From: an uncultured Trueperaceae bacterium
GTDB taxonomy: Bacteria > Deinococcota > Deinococci > Deinococcales > Trueperaceae
NCBI GenBank assembly: GCA_937907415.1
Contig: CALCHY010000305.1
Span: 1 to 17,694, forward strand
Length of the DNA stretch: 17,694 bases
Reading direction: 5' to 3'
A program made the translations under genes and the position numbers. The notes under the pieces were generated by a model. The model worked only from the letters and a program-made list of their open reading frames with translations. It made no database searches and was not told the origin of the DNA. Positions 1-8,461 of this stretch are shown here, piece by piece. Each line of letters starts with the position of its first letter. Position 1 is the stretch's first letter.

Positions 1-339
1 CACGACCTCGCCATCGAGGGCCTGCACTTCGCGCACGTTGGGCCGCTCCCTGAACACAACACCTACGACCAGGCGTTCTACCTCGAGAACCGCCGCCGCT
101 GGCTGCAAGAGGACCGCGACTTCCTCGAAGGTACCCCGTACCGTCTCGGGGTTTACGGCCACACCCCCGTGCGCGGCGGCGTCAACGTGGCGTCGCAGGG
201 TCGCGCCCTGCTGCTCGACTCAAACGGCCACAAGGACGAGTACTCCTGGCTGGAAGTCCAAGTGCGCAACAGCGACTACCGCCTCAAGCTGCACGGCCTG
301 TTCTTCGACGAGACCGTGCCGAGGTTGGAAGGCGAGTAA
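1..339 (+). CDS. Metallophosphoesterase / Ser-Thr protein phosphatase-like protein, C-terminal part only
   Basis: The reading frame is open from the first base and ends with TAA, giving the last 112 residues of a protein that starts outside the window. The motif YGHTPVRGG (residues 69-77 of the fragment), followed by a hydrophobic strand with LLLDSNG, matches the C-terminal metal-binding GHTP block and the following strand of calcineurin-like phosphoesterases of the PPP/ApaH type. There the histidine ligates the dinuclear metal centre that hydrolyses phosphoesters. The N-terminal metal motifs (GDxHG, GDxxDRG, GNHE) are not in the window, so substrate and true length are unknown. The gene converges on the SulP gene with 13 bases between the stops and no obvious terminator hairpin. 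Confidence 0.6.
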   Translation, partial: HDLAIEGLHFAHVGPLPEHNTYDQAFYLENRRRWLQEDRDFLEGTPYRLGVYGHTPVRGGVNVASQGRALLLDSNGHKDEYSWLEVQVRNSDYRLKLHGLFFDETVPRLEGE

Positions 340-352
340 GACCAGGCCGCCC

Positions 353-2518
353 TCAGCGTTGCACGGCTTCTAGCGCCTCCATGAGGTGCAGTACGCGCCG
401 CGCCATGAGCCGCGCCACCTGCCTGTGCAACTCGGCGGCAAGCGTGGGCACCGCAGCCAGCACGCGCTCTAGGGCGGCGTTGTCAAGGGCGAGGAGCACG
501 GAGTCGTAGTCCGCGCGCACCGTCGCGCTGCGCTCCCCGCCAAGGTAGAAACCCAGCTCACCTAGCAAGCCGCCCGCGCGCAGCGTCTCGAAGCGCGTGA
601 CCGCGCCCCCCTCGCCCTCGGCAAGCGCCGTCATCTGGCCATGCATGAGGAAGTAGAGGACGTTGGCCTCGTCTCCTTTGCGGATGAGCACGTCGCCTGC
701 GCGAAGTTCATGCCTCGTCAGGTAGGGCATCAGCGCCGCGAAGTCGAAGGTCGGGTCGGAGTAGTAGGCGACCGCGTCGACTTCGGTGCCGAACCCGGTG
801 CGCTGGACCGCCAGGCGCTCGAGCAGGCGCTCTTCCGCGTGCTCGAGCGCCTCGTCAAGGCTGGTGAAGTGCCTGCCCAAGTTCGCCGCGCGCCTCCTGC
901 TAAGCAACTTCTCGATGGGACCAGGCACCGCGCAGAGGGCGAGCTCGAAACCGGCGGCGGAAGCGAGCTTGGCGACGTCGCCGATGGTGGCCAACCCAGT
1001 CGAGTCGACCCCAGTCACGCGCGAGAAATCGATGATGAGGCTATGGAGCCGCGGCCCGCCCTTGGCGCGACGTTCGAGGCGCTCGAGCAGTGCGGACGCC
1101 GTCCCGAAGAACAGGAACCCCTGCAGCTGCACGACCATGAGTTCGTGACCGTGGCGGTCGAGTTGCCTGCGTTCTGCCTCGCTGCGCGAGACTCGACTGT
1201 GCAGTTCGCCTCCGCCTACGGCGTAGCGCACCGCGTCTATGCGGCTGGAGCTGACGACGAACAGCGCGACGGTGAGGAGCAGCCCGACGCCAACGCCAGG
1301 CAGCACCCCAGCAACTACGATGACGGCGAGGATAACGACGACGATCAGGTACTCGCCGACGGGCAGGTTGAAGAACGCTTGGTACAGCCACTCGAACAGG
1401 AACTTGAGCCCGAAGAACATCACCAGGCCGCCAACGACGGCCTTGGGTAGCAGGCCGATCGCGTCTGCGCCGAAGAGCAACGTCGCGACCATGACGCCGG
1501 CCGCCACTAGCGCCGATGTCCGCGATCCGGTGCCCGCCGTGAGGTTGAAGGTCGTGAAGCTGAGGCCTTGATAGCCCGGGTTGCCGCCGAGCGAGCCAGC
1601 CAGCAGGTTGCCCATGCCCGCCGCGCGGAGTTCGCGGTTGAGGTGCACTTTGCGGCCGGTGCTCTTCTCCACTCCGATGGCGTTGAGGAGCAACGCCATC
1701 AGCGCTATGAACGCCACCGTCAACACGGTAGGAAGGTGGGCGAGGACAAGGTCCCACCTCACGAGAGCTACCTCGGCCGCCGTTGGTGGCGCGATGAGCG
1801 AACCAGCTGGGAGTGATCCCAAGAGGAGGCCGCGTTCACGCCAGCCTGCGAGCGTGCCGCCCGCCACGAACATGACGGCGTAGAAGACGAGAACGGCGGC
1901 CACGAGGGCCACAGGCCAGACGAGGAAGTGCTGGTAGCGGCGGGTCAGCACGAGCAGGGCAACGGCCAGCGCCGCCCCAGGCAACCATTGGATGATCACG
2001 CCGCTGGCGAACAGGTCAGTCAGGAAGTGGAGGCTCGGCCGCACGTCGGCCATGACGCCAACCCCGCCAGTTACCAGTAGCCAACCCGTGCCAGCCATGA
2101 ACCCGCCCAACACCGGGTATGGCAGGTAACGCACGAGGTTCCCTAGTCGGAAGATGCCGAAGAGCAGGAACAGCGCCCCCGTCGCGAAAGTGGAGGCCGC
2201 CACCACCACGACGGTCGTGAAGAAGCGCTCCTCCGCCGAGGCGCCGCCCGCCAGCAACTGTGCGCCCAGCGAGGCAGACAGGGCGCCGAGCACGGCGGCG
2301 GGCGCGTCTTGCGCGTTGGCGATCATGCCGGGCAACGAGGTCACCAGCGACACGACGACGGACAACACCGTACCGCCGAGCAGCACGAGCCCGATACCGC
2401 GAGCCAGGTACGCCGTTCCGGCGCCGCCGTAGACGAGCGCCGCGAGCGAGATCGACATGGTCACGCTGAGCGCCCCGATCACCAAACCGATGCTCAGGTT
2501 CTGCAGCGTCGCCGCCAT
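353..2518 (-). CDS. SulP (SLC26-type) anion transporter with STAS and cAMP-type cyclic nucleotide-binding domains
   Basis: This 721-residue inner-membrane protein has three modules. Residues 1-425 are strongly hydrophobic, with the SulP signature around 313-336 (NPGYQGLSFTTFNLTAGTG). Residues about 455-560 form a STAS domain with DFSRVTGVDSTGL (497-509). Residues about 595-695 form a cyclic nucleotide-binding domain. Its phosphate-binding cassette, GELGFYLGGERSATVRA (653-669), keeps the Glu (654), Arg (663) and Ser (664) that contact cAMP in E. coli CAP. SulP proteins move sulfate, bicarbonate or other anions coupled to Na+ or H+; the substrate cannot be read from sequence. The ATG lies 32 nt after the subtilase stop, so cotranscription is likely. 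A hairpin covers the weak ribosome-binding region. A cyclase gene two genes upstream could supply the ligand (inference). Confidence 0.9.
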   Translation of the reverse strand: MAATLQNLSIGLVIGALSVTMSISLAALVYGGAGTAYLARGIGLVLLGGTVLSVVVSLVTSLPGMIANAQDAPAAVLGALSASLGAQLLAGGASAEERFFTTVVVVAASTFATGALFLLFGIFRLGNLVRYLPYPVLGGFMAGTGWLLVTGGVGVMADVRPSLHFLTDLFASGVIIQWLPGAALAVALLVLTRRYQHFLVWPVALVAAVLVFYAVMFVAGGTLAGWRERGLLLGSLPAGSLIAPPTAAEVALVRWDLVLAHLPTVLTVAFIALMALLLNAIGVEKSTGRKVHLNRELRAAGMGNLLAGSLGGNPGYQGLSFTTFNLTAGTGSRTSALVAAGVMVATLLFGADAIGLLPKAVVGGLVMFFGLKFLFEWLYQAFFNLPVGEYLIVVVILAVIVVAGVLPGVGVGLLLTVALFVVSSSRIDAVRYAVGGGELHSRVSRSEAERRQLDRHGHELMVVQLQGFLFFGTASALLERLERRAKGGPRLHSLIIDFSRVTGVDSTGLATIGDVAKLASAAGFELALCAVPGPIEKLLSRRRAANLGRHFTSLDEALEHAEERLLERLAVQRTGFGTEVDAVAYYSDPTFDFAALMPYLTRHELRAGDVLIRKGDEANVLYFLMHGQMTALAEGEGGAVTRFETLRAGGLLGELGFYLGGERSATVRADYDSVLLALDNAALERVLAAVPTLAAELHRQVARLMARRVLHLMEALEAVQR

Positions 2519-2521
2519 GAA

Positions 2522-2538
2522 GCCCCGCGTTGCGGGGC
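2522..2538 (-). promoter_or_regulatory. Hairpin directly before the SulP start codon
   Basis: On the minus strand the 7-bp stem GCCCCGC/GCGGGGC closes on a 3-nt AAC loop and ends 3 nt before the ATG. The only purine-rich, Shine-Dalgarno-like stretch (GGGG) is inside the 3' arm. No T-tract follows, so an intrinsic terminator is unlikely. Control of translation initiation, or coupling to the upstream subtilase gene, fits better. The structure is clear; the role is inferred. Confidence 0.5.
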
Positions 2539-2550
2539 CGGTACGACTTT

Positions 2551-4473
2551 CTAGGACGGGCCCACGCAGTATTCGCTAAGAGCATCCTCGCCGTCGTACG
2601 CGAACGGTGTGTAGAAGGGCAGCATGTCGTAGACACCGGTGGCTAGTCTCGGCGGGGTGAGGGGCTGGCTGCTCACTTGAGGTACTGGGCAGCGGGCGTG
2701 GTCCTGCATCATGTCTAGGGCGAGGTAGAGGCTGACGATCGGCGCAGCGAACGAGCTGCCCGCGTACGCGACGACGTTGTCGTTCACGTTTGCTAGCTCG
2801 AAAAGCCCGCCCGGCGCGGCCACTTCCGCAGCGTTCGAGTAGGCGGCCGGAACGTAGCCACCGCTGCTTGGCTCGGAGGAGCCAACGCTGATGACGAGCG
2901 GCGACGCCGCCGGGAAGAGGGCGTACGCGTTGCCATAGTTGCCGGAGGAGGCCACGTGGACGATGCCCTGAGCTGCGGCATGATGAGCGTCCGCGCCGTC
3001 GCACGAGCTGGCGGTTGGCAGGGGGCACCCTAAGTAGGTTAGGAGGGGGTCGTTGGCGACGTTCACGGGCAACGACACGAGCTCGCCGAGGTCGGAGAGG
3101 TAGTCGTCGCCGATGCCGTTCACGCTTGCTAGAGCAGCGACGTAGTCCTCGAACGTGGCCAGACCGACGGTGTTGGCGAAGTCGTGTTGAACGCTGCATG
3201 GCACGACCGCGAAGCTCATGTTGACGACCATGTAATGGGTGTTCAACGAGCTGTAAGACGCGCCGTACTTCGCCAGCATGTAACGTACTTTGGCGGGGAT
3301 GTCGTCCGTGTCGTAGTTGCCGACGTCGATCGTCTGAATGAACAGGTGGTTACCGTTGGCGTCGGTGAGGTAGTACTTCATCTGGTCACCGACGTAGCCG
3401 CTACCCCAAGCGCTGTTGCCTACCAGCACCTCGGCCATGGCCTTGACGTGGTGCAGTACGAGCGCGCCGTGCGAGACCTGACTAGCTAGCGCCTCCAAGT
3501 CCGGGTCGGGGCCGAAGAGCGCAGGCGGCAGCTCGAGGCCTTCCGAGAAGTCGTCGACGATGAACAGCGCCACGTTCTTGTCAGTTGGCCCGCCAACGAG
3601 CGCCGCGCTGAGCTCATCGGCGACACCAGCGGCACTGATCAGGCCGGCGCCGAACGCGCTGCTCGGGCCACGGAACATGCCGCCGATCGCGCCGACCGCC
3701 TGCAGGCCAGCTCCAACGGCCTGCAAACCCTGGCTCGGGCGGGTTTGGAACGAGCTGACGCAGTTTCCTAGCGCCGTGCTGAACGAGCCGCCGTTCACGC
3801 CGGTGAGTTCGTCGATCGTGTCAGGTGCAGGTTTCTGGTCTGGCGCAACGAGGACCTTGAACTTGATAGGCAAGGCGCCGCGCGTCGCAGGTACGGGGAC
3901 GAAGCCTTCAGGCACCGACCCGGGCCCCTGCCACCGGCCACTGAAGGTGTAGAGGTCGACGTACCCGAGGCAACTCGCGGTAGGTTCGTTGCATGCCGGT
4001 CCGTCGGGGGCGGTCGGTAGACGCACCTCGAGGCGCAAGTATTGGCCGGCCTCGCGGTTGACCGTGGTAGCGAACGAACGCCACACGAGGGAGTAGACGT
4101 CACGCTTGATCGCTATCTGTTTTGGGGTAGCCAATTCCGGCCCCAACGCGCTGCCGCTCGCCACTCTAGTAACGGGGTCGACGTTGAAGAACTCGATCTC
4201 GAGCGCCAAGCCGGACTCGAACTCGCCGCTAGGCGCTGCTTTCCCGATCGGGGGGAGGAAGCGCACGCGGAGTTCCCCGACCGTCGGTGCGGCGAAAGCC
4301 CCGAGCTCGAGCGCCTGCTGGTACTCTGCGTCTGCGTCCGACAGCGCGTCGGGTTGGGGCGTGGTCTGACACGCAGCCATGAACAACAGGATGGCGGCGC
4401 CGACCAGAGCCTGGCGCCACACCGACCGAGCGACGAGGCGTGACCGATCTAGCCTCCCGAGAATGCGCCGCAT
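2551..4473 (-). CDS. Divergent subtilisin-like (S8) serine protease, predicted lipoprotein
   Basis: This 640-residue protein has an Arg-rich N-terminus, a hydrophobic stretch (residues 22-34) and Cys35 in FMAAC. That is a lipobox-like site with an unusual Met at -3, so the protein is probably exported and lipid-anchored. Residues about 60-290 match nothing I recognise. The second half reads as an S8 domain: Asp307 in FIVDDF, His335 in SHGALVL, oxyanion Asn512 in VASSGNYG and Ser574 in GSSFAAP. The Asp and His blocks are degenerate (no DTG, no HGTHVAG), and only about 27 residues separate them, so it is a far relative whose activity is uncertain. Several Cys residues in the mature part suit an extracytoplasmic location. 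The ATG has a strong AGGAGG ribosome binding site. It lies between the cyclase and SulP genes on the same strand. Confidence 0.75.
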   Translation of the reverse strand: MRRILGRLDRSRLVARSVWRQALVGAAILLFMAACQTTPQPDALSDADAEYQQALELGAFAAPTVGELRVRFLPPIGKAAPSGEFESGLALEIEFFNVDPVTRVASGSALGPELATPKQIAIKRDVYSLVWRSFATTVNREAGQYLRLEVRLPTAPDGPACNEPTASCLGYVDLYTFSGRWQGPGSVPEGFVPVPATRGALPIKFKVLVAPDQKPAPDTIDELTGVNGGSFSTALGNCVSSFQTRPSQGLQAVGAGLQAVGAIGGMFRGPSSAFGAGLISAAGVADELSAALVGGPTDKNVALFIVDDFSEGLELPPALFGPDPDLEALASQVSHGALVLHHVKAMAEVLVGNSAWGSGYVGDQMKYYLTDANGNHLFIQTIDVGNYDTDDIPAKVRYMLAKYGASYSSLNTHYMVVNMSFAVVPCSVQHDFANTVGLATFEDYVAALASVNGIGDDYLSDLGELVSLPVNVANDPLLTYLGCPLPTASSCDGADAHHAAAQGIVHVASSGNYGNAYALFPAASPLVISVGSSEPSSGGYVPAAYSNAAEVAAPGGLFELANVNDNVVAYAGSSFAAPIVSLYLALDMMQDHARCPVPQVSSQPLTPPRLATGVYDMLPFYTPFAYDGEDALSEYCVGPS

Positions 4474-4477
4474 GTTG

Positions 4478-4483
4478 CCTCCT
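4478..4483 (-). promoter_or_regulatory. Ribosome binding site of the subtilase gene
   Basis: A perfect AGGAGG on the minus strand lies 4 nt before the ATG at 4473. It fixes the start, and so the N-terminal export signal, of the subtilase lipoprotein. Confidence 0.75.
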
Positions 4484-4558
4484 ACGAGCCTGGCGCGGCG
4501 TCTGACGGAACATCAGTGACTGGCGCACCGCGACTCATGCTTACTCTTTGACTTCGCG

Positions 4559-4564
4559 ATTCTA
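4559..4564 (-). promoter_or_regulatory. Possible -10 element upstream of the subtilase-SulP pair
   Basis: TAGAAT occurs on the minus strand in the 136-base gap between the cyclase stop and the subtilase start. It would leave a leader of roughly 80 nt. No convincing -35 lies 16-18 bp upstream (TCACGA is the best), so this is weak. I see no terminator or small gene in the rest of this gap. Confidence 0.25.
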
Positions 4565-4609
4565 ACGCCTAGCAGAGCCGTTCGTGAGGCACAACCAGTT
4601 TCTTCACTC

Positions 4610-7600
4610 TCAGTTTGGCGTATGATTAGCGGTTGCCCAGGCTAGCAACTCTTGTGGCGTCTCGAACCGCGGCGCGGTCAGTTGCACGCCTGCCGCGCGT
4701 GACCTGGCTTCGTTTAGAGCCACCTCGACTTCCGGTTCGACAGCCGCGCCCAACTCCTTTATCAGTTGCTCCGCCGCGAGCAAGAACCGGGCGGCAGTTG
4801 CCGCGTCATCGGCGATGCTGCCGATGCCAGCGAGGGCTGCGGCCGCCTCCCTGCGGTTGCCCCAGGTCGCCGACAAGGTAGCGCTCTCCAAGTAATGTTC
4901 GCGGGCAACGTCGACTGCACCGAGTTGTGCCTCCAAGCCTGCCAGGTTGTTGAGCGAAACGGCCTGACCCAAGCGATCGCCGAGCTCGCGGCGCGACGCC
5001 AGGCTCTCTTCGTAGAGGCGCAGCGCCTCCGTCAAGTCGCCGCGCTTGGCCACCATGTAGCCAAGGTTGTTGAGCGCGACCGCCACCCCCGACACGTCAC
5101 CAAGCCGTTGCCTGATGGTGAGGCTCTCGGTGAACAGCGCTTCTGCCCGCTCGCTGTCCCCGGCGTTGGCCGCGAGGATCGCAAGGTTGTTGAGGGCGTT
5201 CGCCACCCCGTACTCGTCTTGAGCGTCGCTGCGCATCTGGAGGCTGGCCGTCAGCGCCTCGGTTGCCGCCTCCGTCTCGCCGAGGTAGAGGTGGACGTTG
5301 GCCAGGCCGTGGAGCGCACGTGCGCCGGCGCGCGGGTCGTTCCTGCCGCGCGCCAACGCCAGCGCCTCCTGCAGCAGGTCCGCGGCTTCGCCGTACTCGC
5401 CCAGGTGCCAGAGAACGTTGCCGCCGAGCGCAAGCAGCACGCGCGTCAACTCCTCGTCATCCTGCCAAGCGCGCGCCAGCTTGGCCGCCGCCTCGAGCCG
5501 AATGCGTGCGGGGCCGTGCTCGCCGCGCCGTTCGTACAGCTCCCCAAGCAGTCGCAGGGCGGTGGCCTCGTCGCTGGTGCCGGCAGCGAACGTGAGCGCC
5601 TCCGTTAGGCTCGCCTCCGCCCCGGCGTGCGCCCCTACGAAGCTCATGACCTCACCTAGCTCGAGGAGTGCAGGCAGGCGTTCCGCTCCGTGCAGCAGCT
5701 CGAGCAACTTGCTTAGGTAAGTCGTGGCGGCCTCGTTGGCATACACGGCCTTGGCCGCGGCGGCGGCGGCGGCGAGGTAGTGGCGCGCCTTCGGGAGATC
5801 GTCGCCAAGGCCGTAGTGGTAGGCGAGCACGTCGAGATCGGCACCGCCCGTGAGCGCCTCGATATGATGCGCCAGCCGCGTATGCAGCCGCGTGCGCGTC
5901 TCGTGCGCCTGGCTCTCGTAAGTCACGTCGCGCGTGATGCCATGGTTGAAGGCGTAGCACAGCGGTTCACTCTTGTGCAGCGGCGTTAACCCAAGCTGAC
6001 GGGTGGCCTCCAACGCCGCCACGATCTCGTCCCTTGCGCTACCGTCGTGGCAGGCGTGCACGAACGCGACCTCGAACTCCAAGCCGACCACGCTGGCGAT
6101 CTTCAGGTTGACGAGTTGCTCGTCGGTCAGGCGGTCGAGGCGCGCGAGTATGAGGCGGTGCAAGCTAGTTGGGAGCTCGTTGTCGCCGATGCGCGCGCCA
6201 GCCGCGGCGCGCTGCACGACGTCGGTGACCAGCTCCTCCAAGAAGAACGGGTTGCCGCCTGAACGCCGCACGATGGCGCTGATGACGTCTGGACTCAACT
6301 TCGCGTCGAGCGCGGCGAGCAAGTGATCCACCACCACGCGAGCTTCCGGCTCGGCCAACGGGCCTAGGTTGATCACGTCGGTCGTGTGAAGCGGAGCATC
6401 TGGCGTGCGCTCCACGCTCGGCCTGGCGGTCGTAAGCACGAGCAACGGCATGGTGGAGAGGCCCGCCGTGAGCGCGTGAAGGAACTGCTCTGACGCCGGG
6501 TCCAGCCAGTTGAGGTCCTCGATGAGCACGACCAGCGTGAGGCCCGCGACGGCCGTAGCGTTGGCTGCCTGGCGGATGAGGGCGATGAAGAGCGCCTGCC
6601 GCGCGGCGCTACGGTCCTCCGCGCTCATCGCGGCCACCTGATCGCTCTCCGGCACAGCGAAGTCGAGGAGCGGAGCAAGCAGCGCAGCACGGCCAACTAG
6701 CTCCGGGCCGAGCGCGGACTCGAGCAGCGCCGTCCGCTCGGCCGCGCTCGCGCCCTGAGTGACGCCGACGAGCTGCTGCAAGACGCCCTTCCACGCCTGG
6801 TATGGCGCGGTCTTGCCGAACGCCTGACAGGCGCCAGCTACGACGCGCACGGCCGGCGCCGCTCTCAGGGTTTGCGCGACGAGCTCGGACTTGCCGACGC
6901 CCGCCTCGCCTACGACGTGCAAGGCGCGCCCACTGCCGCCGGCGGCTTGCTCGACGGCCGCCCGGATGGCGGCGGTCTCGGCCTGGCGGCCTGCCAGCGG
7001 CGTGGTGTGCTGCCCGCCGGCGACGCTGCCGCTCCGGCTCACGACGTCGTACCTCTCGACCGGCACTGGCCACCCCTTGGCCACCAGCCCAGGTAGGGCC
7101 TTCACCACGAACCCTTCTCCGAGGGCGTTGACGAACGCGCCGCTAGCGTGGATGGCGCCGTGCGGGGCAGCGGCCATCAATCTGGCGGCCATGTTCGTCT
7201 CCGGCCCTAACGCGCCGTAGGTCCTGCGGCCCGACGAACCGTATGCGCCCGTGCGCGCCGTGCCGTAACCGAGGCCCATCTTCAGGTCGGTCAGGAAGCT
7301 AGCGCCGAGGAGTTCGGCGCGTAGATCGAGTGCCGCGGCAGCCGCTCTACCTGTGTCGTCCTCGTGGGCGACGGGCGCGCCGAACGCGAGGTAGACGTAC
7401 GTGCCCTTGTCGCCGCCCGTAAGTTGCAGGACGTTGCCGCCGTACTCGCTGGCGACGCGCTGAACGGTGCGCACGAGCCAGTCGAGCTTCTCGCCAGCGC
7501 CACCGTCTTCGTCGAAGTCGATGCCGGCGAACGCTATGAACAGGGCGGCCACTGGGCGCAGTTCGGTGATGAAGTCGCCGCCGCCAGCCGCGAGGCGGCG

Positions 7601-8338
7601 GTGGATGGTCGGCAGCAGCCACCTCGCCACTGCAGCGGCGTTCACGGTAGTTCGCGCCTCGCTAGGAACCGCTGTCGGAGCGCGGAGCGGCCCCTGGAGC
7701 ACGAACGCACCAGGGTTCGTACTCGCGACTAGCGCGAGGTCCACCTTGCCGCGTAACGCGGCAGCGGTAGCCGGATCTACGAGCACCTGACCACGGCGGG
7801 CAAGACCGTTGAGGGCCTCGAGGCGCGCCACCGTAGCTCCAACGACGATGTCGAGCAGTTGCAGGTCGGGATCGCCGACGGCGTAGCGTTTGACGGCACC
7901 GCTCGCCACAGACACCTTGAGGCTCAGGGTCACGGTCGCGGCGGTAAGCGGAATGGCGAGGTCCGAGAACGCTGCCATGGCGACCTGCATGGCGCAAGCG
8001 CTGGCCGCGGCGCGGCTGCCGTCATCGCCTGCGAACCAGCAGATGATGGCGTCGCCGGCGAAACCGACGACACTGCCGTTCTGCTCGCGCGCCGCTCCGA
8101 TGAGCGCCTCGTAGAGCGTGTTCAAGTAGCGCGGGACTTCCTCAGCGCCGCGCCGCGGGCCAAGCACCTCGGCTAAGCGTGTAGTCAGCAGCGAGAACCC
8201 GACCACGTCCGCGAAGAGCGCGCTGCCAGTGCCGCCGCCCACCGCCCCGGCGCCGCCGAGTTCGGCTAGACGATCTTCGGGGAGGTAGGGGCTGAGGGAG
8301 CCGATCAAGTTCGCGTCGTCGTGGTTGACTCTCACCAC
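4610..8338 (-). CDS. Soluble adenylyl cyclase-like protein: two class III cyclase domains, AAA ATPase, TPR repeats
   Basis: This 1242-residue protein has no membrane segment and shares the architecture of mammalian ADCY10/sAC. Cyclase domain 1 (about 38-215) has both metal aspartates, D44 in FADVVGFS and D96 in FAGDAII, but lacks the catalytic Asn/Arg pair (VGATVARLEA at 166-175). Cyclase domain 2 (about 262-430) has Ala269 where the first metal Asp belongs, yet keeps N382 and R386 in GPETNMAARL. The two halves would therefore make one complementary active site. Then follow an ATPase with Walker A GEAGVGKS (477-484) and Walker B-like VVLIEDLNWLD (603-613), and TPR-type helical repeats from about 850 to 1200 with recurring AxxxNNLAxL. 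cAMP production is the likely output; cGMP is not excluded. The GTG start is poorly supported; the domain order is clear. Confidence 0.88.
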   Translation of the reverse strand: MVRVNHDDANLIGSLSPYLPEDRLAELGGAGAVGGGTGSALFADVVGFSLLTTRLAEVLGPRRGAEEVPRYLNTLYEALIGAAREQNGSVVGFAGDAIICWFAGDDGSRAAASACAMQVAMAAFSDLAIPLTAATVTLSLKVSVASGAVKRYAVGDPDLQLLDIVVGATVARLEALNGLARRGQVLVDPATAAALRGKVDLALVASTNPGAFVLQGPLRAPTAVPSEARTTVNAAAVARWLLPTIHRRLAAGGGDFITELRPVAALFIAFAGIDFDEDGGAGEKLDWLVRTVQRVASEYGGNVLQLTGGDKGTYVYLAFGAPVAHEDDTGRAAAAALDLRAELLGASFLTDLKMGLGYGTARTGAYGSSGRRTYGALGPETNMAARLMAAAPHGAIHASGAFVNALGEGFVVKALPGLVAKGWPVPVERYDVVSRSGSVAGGQHTTPLAGRQAETAAIRAAVEQAAGGSGRALHVVGEAGVGKSELVAQTLRAAPAVRVVAGACQAFGKTAPYQAWKGVLQQLVGVTQGASAAERTALLESALGPELVGRAALLAPLLDFAVPESDQVAAMSAEDRSAARQALFIALIRQAANATAVAGLTLVVLIEDLNWLDPASEQFLHALTAGLSTMPLLVLTTARPSVERTPDAPLHTTDVINLGPLAEPEARVVVDHLLAALDAKLSPDVISAIVRRSGGNPFFLEELVTDVVQRAAAGARIGDNELPTSLHRLILARLDRLTDEQLVNLKIASVVGLEFEVAFVHACHDGSARDEIVAALEATRQLGLTPLHKSEPLCYAFNHGITRDVTYESQAHETRTRLHTRLAHHIEALTGGADLDVLAYHYGLGDDLPKARHYLAAAAAAAKAVYANEAATTYLSKLLELLHGAERLPALLELGEVMSFVGAHAGAEASLTEALTFAAGTSDEATALRLLGELYERRGEHGPARIRLEAAAKLARAWQDDEELTRVLLALGGNVLWHLGEYGEAADLLQEALALARGRNDPRAGARALHGLANVHLYLGETEAATEALTASLQMRSDAQDEYGVANALNNLAILAANAGDSERAEALFTESLTIRQRLGDVSGVAVALNNLGYMVAKRGDLTEALRLYEESLASRRELGDRLGQAVSLNNLAGLEAQLGAVDVAREHYLESATLSATWGNRREAAAALAGIGSIADDAATAARFLLAAEQLIKELGAAVEPEVEVALNEARSRAAGVQLTAPRFETPQELLAWATANHTPN

Positions 8339-8354
8339 CTCACTAGCTCGTCAG

Positions 8355-8363
8355 ATGCTAGCA
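8355..8363 (-). promoter_or_regulatory. Extended -10 promoter element of the cyclase gene
   Basis: TGCTAGCAT on the minus strand fits the extended -10 form TGnTAnnnT. It ends 16 nt before the GTG, giving a leader of about 10 nt. No good -35 is visible. The rest of the 123-base gap from the DUF3048 fusion stop to this gene is GC-rich and holds no gene I can support. Confidence 0.4.
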
Positions 8364-8461
8364 CCGCGCTGTGGTGCGCCACCGTGCCGCGTAGCCGTTC
8401 TTGGCGCCCGGGCCGATGGCGGCAGCGGCGCCGCCGAACTCGACCTGGTTGGAGTCTGGTC

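Noticed and set aside
641..1450. Long plus-strand open frame (269 codons) opposite the SulP gene
   Set aside because: It lies wholly antisense to a clearly conserved transporter with STAS and CNB motifs. Its translation is rich in charged low-complexity sequence, with no recognisable motif.
3703..3748. Near-repeat LQAVGAGLQAVGA in the subtilase
   Set aside because: Two short copies only, in a Gly/Ala-rich linker before the protease domain; likely compositional.
4766..5608. Plus-strand open frame of 280 codons opposite the TPR part of the cyclase
   Set aside because: It is a mirror of a GC-rich repetitive coding region and shows no domain signature.
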